A stretch of 64,000 nucleotides of DNA from Bdellovibrionales bacterium (lineage in GTDB: Bacteria > Bdellovibrionota > Bdellovibrionia > Bdellovibrionales > UBA1609): NCBI GenBank assembly GCA_016716765.1, contig JADJVA010000020.1, positions 868,001 through 932,000 on the forward strand, written 5' to 3'. Numbering within the stretch: position 1 is the first letter of the stretch; the number at the start of each line of letters is the position of its first letter. The position numbers and the translations under genes are program-made. Under the pieces are notes generated by a model that had not been told where the DNA came from, ran no database searches, and saw nothing but the letters and a program-made list of their open reading frames with translations. This document shows, piece after piece, positions 35,381 to 44,562 of the stretch.

Positions 35381-35689
35381 GTGAATTTGTATCTCGTTCA
35401 TTGTGGCTTCTATGATGGTTCTGTCTGCGACGGGCTCTATGAAAGCCATGCTAATTTTTTCGTTGTTGCAGAAAGCTTTGAAGATGCTCGTATAAAAGCC
35501 AAAACAATACCTGAGTTTCATAGTAAAAAGATGCACGTTGATGGACTGCAAGAAATCAGGATGGTCAATGGTTACAAACTTCAACTTCAAGCGGATGTAC
35601 TGAAACCTAACCACACAGAGATAATAAATTTTAAACACCGTGACTTAGCACCTAATCCAACCATTCAGACTGGAAGTACAAATGTCTGA
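35381..35689 (+). CDS. DUF1543 domain protein
   Basis: A 102-residue cytoplasmic protein starting at GTG (MNLYLVHCGFYDGSVCDGLY). It has FFVVAESFEDARIKAKTIPE and the conserved HVDGLQEIRMVNGYKLQLQ, matching the DUF1543 pattern of a beta-alpha domain with an HxD...GY motif. Function unknown. It overlaps by 8 nt the start of a decayed GNAT gene, so the two were probably one operon. Confidence 0.7.
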   Translation: MNLYLVHCGFYDGSVCDGLYESHANFFVVAESFEDARIKAKTIPEFHSKKMHVDGLQEIRMVNGYKLQLQADVLKPNHTEIINFKHRDLAPNPTIQTGSTNV

Positions 35690-35963
35690 ATTTCAATTTT
35701 TTAAAGCTAAAGATAAAATTGATGATTTGGTTTCAACTGAGTCCCAACGCACCAAGGGAATGTGAGAACAACTACTAGCCTATGCGGAAAAACTTGCTAA
35801 AGAGATGAGGTGCAAGGGACTTCGACTATGCACTGGTATCGACAATGAACTTGGCAAGAAATTTTATGAACGCCACAACTGGAAGCTGCGAGCTGCAGTT
35901 TGTAAGAAAAACTTGGTCATTGATAAGGAAACTAAGACAGGTAATTTCGCTCACCCGATTTAG
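35682..35963 (+). pseudogene. GNAT acetyltransferase remnant with internal stop
   Basis: From the ATG at 35682 the frame reads STESQRTKGM, then TGA (35763), then EQLLAYAEKLAKEMRCKGLR and LGKKFYERHNWKLRAAV to TAG at 35963. The Q-R-x-K-G-M-G/stop loop is the GNAT acetyl-CoA binding signature, and a single GGA to TGA change explains the stop. The usual N-terminal strands are also missing, so the gene is broken twice. The stretch 35964-36384 contains no gene that I can support. Confidence 0.65.
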
Positions 35964-36232
35964 TATCACCCTAACGGGAACAAGTCATTTCATTCAAGTT
36001 CATCCGAAGCCATCCCTCACTTGTAAAAATAAATTTACTTCTTCGGCTAGATTGCATGAAAAAGGAATCCACTTCTACATCACTTCCATATGATATTCGA
36101 ACTTCCGAGGGCTATCATCTATAAACTCGGTTCATAAAATTCTTTTTGCAACTTTCTTCGCTTCTATAGATCATCGCCATAATTTTCAATGGACTTCAAT
36201 GGACGTATTTTCAACCAAGTTAACTCGTGTAC

Positions 36233-36267
36233 GCCAGCAGCTCAGTTCTAAGACGAGTCACTAGGGA
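36233..36267 (+). repeat. 35-bp imperfect direct repeat, copy 1
   Basis: GCCAGCAGCTCAGTT...ACTAGGGA. It matches 36870-36904 at about 29 of 35 positions. The two copies bracket the SH3-like exported protein gene, suggesting a small mobile or recombined cassette. Function unknown. Confidence 0.6.
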
Positions 36268-36384
36268 GTTTCAACTTTTTCTTCTGTATTTTCGAACATT
36301 CACAAAACTACTCAGAGTAGTTGGGCGAACCAAGGGTTGACTTCTCACTCCGTTCATCAAATAATTTAACCGAGAGGTGAATAA

Positions 36385-36855
36385 ATGGTTCGACTGTTGG
36401 TCCCAATTGCAATTCTGTTCGTTACGATCTTTGCCTCAGCTTCGAATCCACCACCCAAAATATTTATCGATAAAGGCGCATGCCCTTTTGAATGTTGCAC
36501 CTACCGCGAATGGACCGTTGAAAAGGACACTGAGATTTTCGACAAAATCAATGGGACAAAGAAAGTTGGGAAAGCAATCAAAGGAGCAGAGGTCACAGGT
36601 CTTACGGGCGAGGTTCATACTGTGCCAATGAAGATAAAAAGAAAATCTGGAAAAGAGTTCTTTCTGTTAACCTATCAGGGTGAAGGATTCTGGAAAATTT
36701 GGCAGGACGGCGCTGTAAAATCTAATGTCGAGCAAGATTGGAAAGAAGACAAGAAGCCTACAAGTACCTGGTGGGTGCAAATTAAACTGAAAGATGGAAC
36801 CGTCGGTTGGACCAAAGAAACCGGCAATTTTGGCAACATGGATGCCTGCGGCTAG
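36385..36855 (+). CDS. Exported SH3-like domain protein
   Basis: The 156-residue product has a signal peptide (MVRLLVPIAILFVTIFASA). It then shows FIDKGACPFECCTYREWTVE, a cysteine-containing opening seen in a family of exported SH3-like proteins, a strand-rich body, and GTVGWTKETGNFGNMDACG at the end. Bacterial SH3 domains of this kind often bind cell wall or surface polymers, but no ligand is evident. It is flanked by 35-bp direct repeats. Confidence 0.7.
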   Translation: MVRLLVPIAILFVTIFASASNPPPKIFIDKGACPFECCTYREWTVEKDTEIFDKINGTKKVGKAIKGAEVTGLTGEVHTVPMKIKRKSGKEFFLLTYQGEGFWKIWQDGAVKSNVEQDWKEDKKPTSTWWVQIKLKDGTVGWTKETGNFGNMDACG

Positions 36856-36869
36856 AGTAGACCGCAATT

Positions 36870-36904
36870 GCCAGCAGCTCAGTTTGAAAACGCGATACTA
36901 GGGA
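36870..36904 (+). repeat. 35-bp imperfect direct repeat, copy 2
   Basis: Second copy of the repeat at 36233-36267, starting 14 bp after the SH3 gene stop. The first 15 bases and the last 8 bases are identical between copies. Confidence 0.6.
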
Positions 36905-37842
36905 ACGCCAATTTGCATTCTGAGCCATTGAGCTATCCAACGTCATCGACTCTTTGATCTCGCAAATTCCCCAAGTGATGTCAAAATTGATCCCAAATCT
37001 TATTGAGCCATCCAAGAGCTCTGGGATCTTTTGTAATCACTCGAACTGTTTGATGGCAAGAATATGGACATCCCGATATTTTAAGCGGCACAAGCCCAGC
37101 GCCCTCGATAAAATAATCAGGCAAATACCCAAGCGCCAATCCGCCTCGAATGATATTTTCCATCAACTTTAACCCGCAGACCTTGTATTTAATTTGTCTG
37201 GGAAACTTATCATCTCGCCAGCCGTCGATACTGGAGGCCTTCGCGATTTTCCCCAGGATCGCCGAGTCCGGTGAAACGAATGGATGCGTCAATATTTCCT
37301 CCATTGGAATAGCTTGCTTCGGCCTGTATTTCTTGAGTAGCGGGTGTTCTTTTGAAGCGCAGGTATTGAATTCAACTTTCGCTATAACTTTTGCGGCGAC
37401 ATCCGCTGGCGGTTCCATCGTAATTAAAGCCAGGTGAGCCTCGCCATCCATAACCTGTTCAATGGCCTTTTGCTCTCCACGGATTAAAAATTGGGTCCGA
37501 GCTTGCGGGTAATGCCGACCAATGGTGCGCAAAAGGTCGATCCCATACGAAGTCTGCAAAATTTCCTCGCTTGAGATATAAATGTTCAGGCTTCCGGCCT
37601 CTTTGCCCGTTAGCTCCAACCGGACATCCTCTTCCAACTGAAGGATCTGGGCCGCCTGGCCGATTCGGCTTGAGTTGACCCACCCAATTCAAAGAAGCTG
37701 ACCCACCCAATTCGGATGAGCTGACCCAGGCGTTTCGGGGAATTGACCCACCTATATTCGACTTGAGCACTGAGTCATAAATCCAGGCAGCGACTAAATC
37801 TTCAATCCCGTGGCACCTATCCTTAAACAAAAGGAGGGTTCC

Positions 37843-39320
37843 ATGACTCAACGGAGAACTTCAGTTGCCATGCAAAATCAAATTTTAGAACTTCACACTC
37901 AAGGCCGCAGCATCCGCAAGATTGCGCAGGCCCTTAAGATCGCCAGGAATACCGTCAGAGCTTGCATCAGAGACTCAGGTCCACCATCATCAGTCCCCTC
38001 GGTAGTGGGTTTCGCACAGAGCCAGCCTGTCCCAATCAACTGGGAATTTATCGCGACCGAGTTCAACAAAGGTGTCCCTCTTAAAATTCTTCACAAAGAA
38101 CACGCCATCGAAGTCATGACCTATATGATTTTCTATCATCGTTTCAGACGGCGATTCCCAAAAAACCGCAGGTGACAATCAGACTTCAACACAATCCCGG
38201 CGAAAAAATCTTCTTCGATTTTTCAGATGGGATTTCAATCACTGATCCAAGGACTCAAGCTAAGATTAAAACTCAACTCTTCGTCGGAACCTTGCCATGG
38301 AGTTCATACACCGTCGGTGAGTTTACCTTCGGACAAAAGCAACCTGAGTTCTTCAGAGCCATTGAAAACTCATTCATCAAACTCGGTGGCACCCCAAAGT
38401 ACGCAGTCGTTGACAATCTTAAGCCCGGCGTCACAAGAGCCCATATCTATGATCCCGACACCAACCAGTCCTTCATTGAGTTCAGCAACCATCATGGATT
38501 TGCCGTCCTCCCAGCAAGGCCTCGACGGCCCAAAGATAAAGCCGCGGTGGAAGGCGCAATCGGCATTATACAAAAACAATTCTTCAACGAAGTCAGAGAT
38601 CAAATCTTTTATTCAATATTTGATCTCAATCAAAGATTTCAAAAATATCTCAACGAACTCAACTCTGCACCCATGAAGGATCATGATGGAATTTCAAGAG
38701 AGGATAGATTCGAAAATGAAAGACCTCTTTTGCAAACTGTAAACCCCAATTCATTTGAACTCTCCGTCTGGAAGACCTGTAAGGTTCATCCAGATTGCCA
38801 TATTCAAGTCGATTCCAAATTCTACTCCGTCCCGCATCAGTTTGTCGGCACCACGGTCAAAGCCCGAATCAAAATAAATACCGTCGAGATATTTACTGCG
38901 GATTCAGATTCAATCGCAATCCACGCAAAAGTAAAATCCCCAGACAGGGCCTCCACCATCGACGCCCACTACCCAGAACACCAAGTCGCCACCGCCCGAT
39001 TCGAAGTGGCCTCGGCTCTCAGGCAAGCGCAAAATATCGGATCCAAAACTTTTGAACTCTTTCAAAAATTCTTCCGTGATCCTTATCCCCTCAAGTCTCT
39101 CAGAAGGGCTCAGGGCATCCTCAGGTTAGTTCACAAAAATGAAGTCTCAAAGGCTGATCTCGAGTACGCGGCGACACAAGCCCTTATTTTCAATAAAACC
39201 CAGTTCAATTTCATCAGAGCTTCGGCTCTCCATCACAAAGTAGGAGGTACAAGACCACGCATCATTAAACCTGAACGAGATCCCAATTTAATTTATCTAC
39301 ATAACAACAAGGAACCTTAA
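37843..39320 (+). pseudogene. istA: IS21 transposase IstA, frame-disrupted
   Basis: ATG at 37843 follows GGAGG. The first frame carries the helix-turn-helix MQNQILELHTQGRSIRKIAQ and stops at 38175 just after FRRRFPKNRR. The second frame contains the DDE integrase core (FFDFSDGISITDPRT, YAVVDNLKPGVTRA, PRRPKDKAAVEGAIG) and the C-terminal region to 39320. The frames join at CCA-AAA-AAC, a six-A run that is also a canonical -1 slippery heptamer (A AAA AAC). Either a one-base insertion or programmed -1 shifting would explain it. Confidence 0.88.
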
Positions 39321-39322
39321 TT

Positions 39323-40063
39323 ATGGAAGCACAGGCAAAACGTATCGCCTATGACCTTAGATTTTTCGGTATTCACCAAAACATCGATTCTAGGTCTCAA
39401 GAAGCTGTGAGTAAAAATCTGCATCCTCTGGAGTTTTTGTCCCTCATCCTCGAGGATGAGAAAAACTTCAGACGAGATCGTCTATCAAAATCTCTTACCA
39501 GACGAGCGAAGTTCAGACACCAGGCGGACTTCGAAGATTGGGACATGAGTTTTGACAGGGGACTGACAAAGTAAAACTCAAGGAGCTTTCGGTTCTATCA
39601 TTTTAAAAAATAAAGAGAACTTGATCATTCTGGGTCGCACTGGCGAAGGCAAGACCCATTTGGCAATCACACTCGGGAGAAAGATTTGCCAAGAAAACTT
39701 GTCAGTGTCTTTTTACCCGTAAACCTCATGTTTGAAGAAGTTCTCGCAGCCAGAAGCTCGGGCAAGATGATTGGATTTCTCACCAGACTCAATTCCACAC
39801 AAGTGCTTATCCTCGATGATTTTGGACTCAGGCAATATTCGCATGAAGAAGCCAATGTACTTGTTGAACTTCTCGAAGCGCGGGCCAGAAAAGGACCTGT
39901 CATCGTCACATCCCAGATTGATCCCAAGGGTTGGTTCAAGCTCTTCGAAGACCCAGTCATTGCCGAAGCCATCGTGGATAGAATGATCAACCCCAGCCAG
40001 AGAATAAATCTCAAGGGGGGGTCTTACCGCGAAAAACTAAATCAGCTTCCCAGAGGAAAATAA
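39323..40063 (+). pseudogene. istB: IS21 helper ATPase IstB, frame-disrupted twice
   Basis: IstB is the AAA+ helper of IS21 transposition. The first frame (39323-39574) gives the N-terminal part. The Walker A segment LIILGRTGEGKTHLAITLGR lies in a different frame (about 39618-39715). The third part (VNLMFEEVLAARSSGKMIGF, Walker B VLILDDFGLRQYS, to the stop at 40063) returns to the first frame. The changes fall near AAAGTAAAA and TTTTT runs. At least two compensating indels are needed, so the gene as written cannot make IstB. Confidence 0.85.
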
Positions 40064-40441
40064 CTTGTGGAAATCTGCTAGCTCGTTTATTTAGCAGTTC
40101 TGTCGCCGCCGGGTGGGTCAATTCACCGAATCGGGTGGGTCAATAAGTCTGAATCGTGCACCGCCTTCTTCTTGAGCAGCATACCTTCAGGGGTTAAACG
40201 AATGCCCCGTCCAGACTTAAAAAAAAGTGGAGTTTGCAACTCCTCTTCCAAACGACTGATCGCCTTACTCAAAGAGCCTGCCGAGACATTGATTTGCTGG
40301 GCAGCGCGATTGACGTTTTCAATCTGGGCTACGGCCAAAAAGTACTTTAACTCGAATATTTCCATAATCGAAATATATATTTCACAATCGTTTCTTTTTC
40401 AATCTTAAAACCAGGGCTATAAGAATGCAAGGAGGTACATA

Positions 40442-41467
40442 ATGTCTATCAACCGCCATACGCCCTATAGATTTAAGACCGGACAGACGATGAGGAATCG
40501 AGTCATAGTACCACCTATGGCTTCGCAGACCGCCGATGAAAGTGGATTTGTTACCGATCGCACCATTGAACACTATAGACGCCTCGGTCGTTCAAATGCT
40601 GGCCTGATTTTCGTGGAATACAGTTTTATTCATCAAACAGGAAAGGGTGAAGCATACCAACTTGGGGCTGACTCCGACGCCAACGTCCCGGGGCTCAAAG
40701 AAATCGCTTCAGCTCTCCATCAATCATCGGCAATGGCTGGCCTTCAGTTGGTTCACGTTGGCGGGAAGACATCCACGGAATTGACGGGGACGCCACTTAT
40801 GGGGCCAAGCGCAGTTCCTGTTCCCGTAAAAGGATGGGAGCCAGAAACGCCGATGCCTATGACGGAGGACCATATCCAAAACTGGACAGAGTGGTTCGTG
40901 GAAGCTGCGAGACGAGCTGCCGCGGCGGAATTTGATTTTGTTGAGCTGCATGCGGCTCATGGCTATGGTCTCAATCAGTGGCTTTCACCGCTCACGAACA
41001 AAAGGAAAGACTCATTCGGTGGAACTATTGAGGGGCGAAGTCGCTTACTGCTGCGAATCGCGGAGAAAATTAAAGATACCTATCCAGATATATTGCTGTC
41101 TGTGCGGCTGCCAGCTCAAGACCATCTTGACGGCGGATTAACGGTCGATGAGATGGCCTGGGTCGTTTCACAACTTGAATCCATCGGCGTGGATTTGATT
41201 GACGTATCCTCTGGCATTGGGGGCTGGCGAAGGCCCGAAGGAAGATCAGGCCAAGGCTATCTTGTTGCAGATGCTGCTCAGCTAAAAGCGCAAACTGCTG
41301 TTCCGGTCATGGGAGTTGGCGGAATTGAGACAGGCGAATTCATTGATGAGATTCTTGATGCCGCACAAGTTGATTTTGCAGCCGTAGGGCGAGCTATTCT
41401 TCAAGATCCTGAAAGTTGGAGCAAGAAAAATCTAATCGCGATGCCCTTAGAAATGGCTGCGATATGA
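40442..41467 (+). CDS. NADH:flavin oxidoreductase, Old Yellow Enzyme family
   Basis: A 341-residue FMN-binding TIM barrel. It has NRVIVPPMASQTADESGFVT at the start, LQLVHVGGK with the substrate-side histidine, the FVELHAAHGYGLNQWLSPLT block and PVMGVGGIETGEFIDE near the phosphate site. It resembles YqjM-type ene-reductases that reduce electrophilic alkenes and may serve detoxification. The IS21-disrupted LysR gene is divergent from it, so expression may now be unregulated. A second OYE gene lies at 54493. Confidence 0.88.
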   Translation: MSINRHTPYRFKTGQTMRNRVIVPPMASQTADESGFVTDRTIEHYRRLGRSNAGLIFVEYSFIHQTGKGEAYQLGADSDANVPGLKEIASALHQSSAMAGLQLVHVGGKTSTELTGTPLMGPSAVPVPVKGWEPETPMPMTEDHIQNWTEWFVEAARRAAAAEFDFVELHAAHGYGLNQWLSPLTNKRKDSFGGTIEGRSRLLLRIAEKIKDTYPDILLSVRLPAQDHLDGGLTVDEMAWVVSQLESIGVDLIDVSSGIGGWRRPEGRSGQGYLVADAAQLKAQTAVPVMGVGGIETGEFIDEILDAAQVDFAAVGRAILQDPESWSKKNLIAMPLEMAAI

Positions 41468-41679
41468 ACATCGCCAGCAGAATTCGAGCACTCCGCTTGG
41501 GACGCCGAATGACAATCAAGGCAATCGCGACACAGACAGGAGTGCCCGCTTCGAGTTATCGAGATTGGGAGTATGGACGCAAGGTCATAATGAATCGACT
41601 TCATGTCCGCAATTACTTTTATGAATCTACTTTTCATCGGATCCAGGGCAAGGCTCTTAAATTGACCTTCGCTTTCTGA
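41464..41679 (+). CDS. Short XRE-like helix-turn-helix protein, probably truncated
   Basis: ATG at 41464 overlaps the stop of the OYE gene (ATGA). The 71 residues begin IASRIRALRLGRRMTIKAIA and TQTGVPASSYRDWEYGRK, a helix-turn-helix of the XRE/Cro type. After YGRK the sequence loses the usual pattern, suggesting a frameshifted or shortened C-terminus. It may be a remnant. The stretch 41680-41908 holds nothing I can identify. Confidence 0.5.
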   Translation: MNIASRIRALRLGRRMTIKAIATQTGVPASSYRDWEYGRKVIMNRLHVRNYFYESTFHRIQGKALKLTFAF

Positions 41680-41908
41680 ATAATTCGACAGTCTATCGGA
41701 TTCGCCGTGTACAATCGAAAATCGAGAACCATAACCGAAAGAATCGCTTCTTACATCAATCGGAAATGACAATTTGCCTACTTATTCTGGCAAGAAATGG
41801 CAAAGACATGGGAGCGATAAAAATAATGGGCATAAAAATAAGATATCTACATGGCATGATGATTGCTAGCCTTTCTAGGACCTTATTGAGTTTGCAAGGA
41901 GACGGAAC

Positions 41909-43108
41909 ATGGTTTCTGGATCGCCAGTCTGGGTTTTTCGGATATTCTTAATTTTTCATCTGGCTATTTCGCTAGAATCGAGAGCCTCTGACAATGCGAC
42001 CGTCCCCGGGACATCAGGACCGCCGCCTGCAATTTTTTTGGAGATCGCTTCAACATATGAGCGACTCTACAGATCCACAAACTCGGTCGAAGAAAAAATA
42101 TTCGTGGTTAAACACTATTTGGATGTACTTAATTATTTGGTGGCGTTAGCTCAATCACGCGAGGCCGCTGATCGCTTGCCTCCAAGTTTTCTTCTCATTC
42201 CCAACCCCTCGGCATTGCCTGAGCCTCATGGAAACCCTAAATCGGTTCCCTTAAAATTGGAAGACCTGTCTCCCGAGCAAGTCAATCGTCTCAATCAGCT
42301 CGTTGAAAGTTTAGTGGCCATCAACAAGAAAGATCAGGCGGATGAATGGTCAGAAATTGTCGATACAGTTGAGCGCGCAGAGAGCGATCCGCAACTGGAT
42401 CAAATAATCGATGATATGACGAAATACCTTAATGAGCAAATTTCACCTCGCTTACAACAAGATCAGTTGCCCATCGATATTTTGTTGGGTCAGCCAGGCC
42501 AGGGCGAATCCTTTGCGTCGCTCATACGTCAGATTTCAGATCAAGAGAGCAAACAGCCCGGCCATTCAGTTGGCAAGATTCGCGCAGGTTTTCTGCGAAT
42601 ATTGAGGTCAAGCGTAGAGACCGCAGCGACAAAGTGGAATCATTTTCGCCGAAGCCGATGGGACAAATCCAGCAAAGAATTTCAGGCGCGACAAGCAATA
42701 AAGGAGGAGCGACGTCGCTCGAAGAAGAAGGCGAGAATTCAGGCCGCCTATGACAGACATGTCAAAAGAGTTGGTCGCTTTGATAGAGAAACTTTCGATT
42801 CTTTTCGGTGGAAATACGAAAACCCGCAGAGGTCCCTCAAAATGTCAGAAATGGTTGGTATCCATTTGGGTTTGATCTTCTACTACGGTGCAGGTTATGG
42901 TCTTGCCATAGGTGGTGGCTGGTTTGCTTTGCAATTGTGGGGACTTGCAATCACAGACTCCTTAAACGTTTCGCACTGGCCAGTGACCCTTCAATATTTG
43001 GTCATGGCTGAATGGCTGGGAGGATCGGTTGCAGCTCCCATCGCTGGAGTCGCATACGGGATTAAGAAGGCTCGTGAGACTTGCGAAGCTTATCTGATGG
43101 ATCGATGA
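41909..43108 (+). CDS. Exported/membrane hypothetical protein with C-terminal membrane segments
   Basis: A 399-residue protein with an N-terminal signal-like segment (FRIFLIFHLAISLESRAS) and a Pro-rich, then acidic helical middle (about residues 30-220). A strongly basic stretch follows around 250-290 (IKEERRRSKKKARIQAAYDR). The C-terminal region has two hydrophobic segments (LIFYYGAGYGLAIGGGWFAL and a second near GGSVAAPIAGVAYG). No known family. It overlaps the following gene by 4 nt, so the pair is an operon and probably acts together in the envelope. Confidence 0.65.
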   Translation: MVSGSPVWVFRIFLIFHLAISLESRASDNATVPGTSGPPPAIFLEIASTYERLYRSTNSVEEKIFVVKHYLDVLNYLVALAQSREAADRLPPSFLLIPNPSALPEPHGNPKSVPLKLEDLSPEQVNRLNQLVESLVAINKKDQADEWSEIVDTVERAESDPQLDQIIDDMTKYLNEQISPRLQQDQLPIDILLGQPGQGESFASLIRQISDQESKQPGHSVGKIRAGFLRILRSSVETAATKWNHFRRSRWDKSSKEFQARQAIKEERRRSKKKARIQAAYDRHVKRVGRFDRETFDSFRWKYENPQRSLKMSEMVGIHLGLIFYYGAGYGLAIGGGWFALQLWGLAITDSLNVSHWPVTLQYLVMAEWLGGSVAAPIAGVAYGIKKARETCEAYLMDR

Positions 43109-44205
43109 TGAAATGCAATCCCCTCCTCTTTTCCCTTGTGTTGATAATTGGGGAGCCTGCCAAGGGCAGTTCTTGGAAGGACTATTGTCGTCAACTCTTG
43201 GGCGGATCCCGAAACTCTTCGTCACTTGTTGTTGAGGCCTTGCCACGAATCGAGTCACTTGAATTGCCGCCCAGGCTTCGGAAGGCCGTCCGCCAAATGG
43301 GGGCCCCCATGGGTCCGCATCTCAGGGGCCGCCAGTTTTCTTTGACGGGATACTCCCCTACCATGAAACTTCACCCGGCCGCCATGGGAGAGGGATTGCA
43401 AGCTCACTTTATTGCCAAATTGATAAGGGCAATAGAACCAAACGTCGAATTCAGGGGATATGACGACATCGACTCCAAAACAGATTTCATCATGATTCAC
43501 GATCCATGGCAGGGAACTGGAGGCCCCGAGCCTCGAGGCTCAAGTTTTCCTCGGGGGGAATGGGGGGAGCTTGTTGGATATCACTCACTTGCGATGCCTT
43601 TGCTTAAGGCTGCTAATGCGTCGTATTCAAATTTGCCCCCAAGAAATGAACTCCGTCGAAGGCTTAAGATCTCCGAAAATCTTAAGATTGTTAGCCTATA
43701 TGTTTTTCGAATGGACATCAATAGTCCTGGGTTTGCCTCTCTCATTGAGAAATTACATAGAATATATCCGTTTGACATTGCCATTCTAAGTGATGCTCGC
43801 GATCAGGAATTTTTAAGCTGCACCGGAAATCTGTTATCAAATTTTAATTGTGCGAGGCTGAGCGAGATTAAGGTTGGTGAGATTTCGACGAAATCAATCA
43901 TTCTCAATGATACACGTGGTTGGCTTCCACATATCAATCGAATCGCAGACTTGTCGGTTGTTCATGGCCCCATTGATTTTTTGGCCCCATTGCAGGTGGG
44001 AACGCCAGTTCTTGTAGTCAATGATGAATTCTCACTGAGGCGTTTTCATCGCCAGGGCTACGAGCGTTTGCGTGAATTGGCGGAACTTACTGGTGCCGCA
44101 TTATTCGCTCAAGATTTATCCCAGATTGATTCTGATCAATTGAACACAATTTTTGCCCACGAGCACTTTAGGCGTCCTTCGAAATACCTATTTGGCGGGG
44201 TATGA
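43105..44205 (+). CDS. Exported protein resembling a GT-B glycosyltransferase
   Basis: About 366 residues from ATG 43105, with a signal-peptide-like start (MMKCNPLLFSLVLIIGEPAKG). The C-terminal half contains LSVVHGPIDFLAPLQVGTPV followed by LVVNDEFSLRRFHRQGYERL. This resembles the donor-binding half of GT-B enzymes such as Kdo transferases, where HGG...EP...G.P occurs. A nucleotide-sugar enzyme outside the cytoplasm would lack donor, so a binding role or a different topology is possible. The similarity is my reading of a short motif only. It is coupled to the preceding gene. Confidence 0.5.
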   Translation: MMKCNPLLFSLVLIIGEPAKGSSWKDYCRQLLGGSRNSSSLVVEALPRIESLELPPRLRKAVRQMGAPMGPHLRGRQFSLTGYSPTMKLHPAAMGEGLQAHFIAKLIRAIEPNVEFRGYDDIDSKTDFIMIHDPWQGTGGPEPRGSSFPRGEWGELVGYHSLAMPLLKAANASYSNLPPRNELRRRLKISENLKIVSLYVFRMDINSPGFASLIEKLHRIYPFDIAILSDARDQEFLSCTGNLLSNFNCARLSEIKVGEISTKSIILNDTRGWLPHINRIADLSVVHGPIDFLAPLQVGTPVLVVNDEFSLRRFHRQGYERLRELAELTGAALFAQDLSQIDSDQLNTIFAHEHFRRPSKYLFGGV

Positions 44206-44562
44206 CTCCTCTTGAAATGGTTATCCGCGCCTTGATGGAACGGGTGAGGGCACACTAAGGAATACAGCATCGACTAAGTATGAGCAGGATTATAATTTGT
44301 CTGCGGATTTAATGCCAAATGCGAAGTGAAAATATTGCATCGACATGCAGCTTTTTAGGAAATCACTTTTAGAAACAAGATCCGAAAGCGCAACTGGACC
44401 ATTGAAGCAAACCTACACTCACAGGAATCTAGTTATCTTCAGGAGCCACCAAAAGAGTTGCTCGCAGAGGGCTTGAAAAATGTCGTACTTGATGGGGAAA
44501 GATCGCATTTCAGCGCAGTCAAAAGAAAGGAACTCCACCCATCGCATGAAGTCCCAGAAGCT
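44206..44562. other. Gap without a supported gene
   Basis: Between two convergent genes. An 18-codon ATG frame overlaps the preceding stop (44202-44259). A start-less 71-codon open stretch ends at about 44574, but neither shows family features. I see no repeat or clear terminator here. Confidence 0.4.

Larger units (their letters stand above)
37657..40160 (+). mobile_element. IS21-family insertion sequence with 5-bp target duplication
   Basis: A 2504-bp element with TG...CA ends (TGGCCGATTCGG at left, GAATCGTGCA at right) and multiple subterminal TGACCCACCC repeats, as usual for IS21. CCGCC is duplicated at 37652-37656 and 40161-40165. It carries istA and istB on the plus strand, both frame-disrupted. 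The target is the LysR gene around it. Confidence 0.92.
36981..40365 (-). pseudogene. LysR-family regulator split by an IS21-family element
   Basis: The N-terminal part (40365 to about 40161) encodes the winged helix-turn-helix MEIFELKYFLAVAQIENVNR to RLTPEGMLLKKKA. The C-terminal part (about 37656 to 36981) resumes AQILQLEEDVRLELTGKEAG and contains the whole effector domain. Removing 37657-40160 and one copy of the 5-bp duplication restores the frame exactly through KKKAAQILQLEED, giving about 290 residues. The gene is divergent from the Old Yellow Enzyme gene at 40442, which it probably regulated; that regulation should now be lost. Confidence 0.88.

Noticed and set aside
37657..40160. Repeated TGACCCACCC motifs as a possible CRISPR-like or regulatory array
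   Set aside because: They are the subterminal repeats at the two ends of the IS21 element, not a spaced array.
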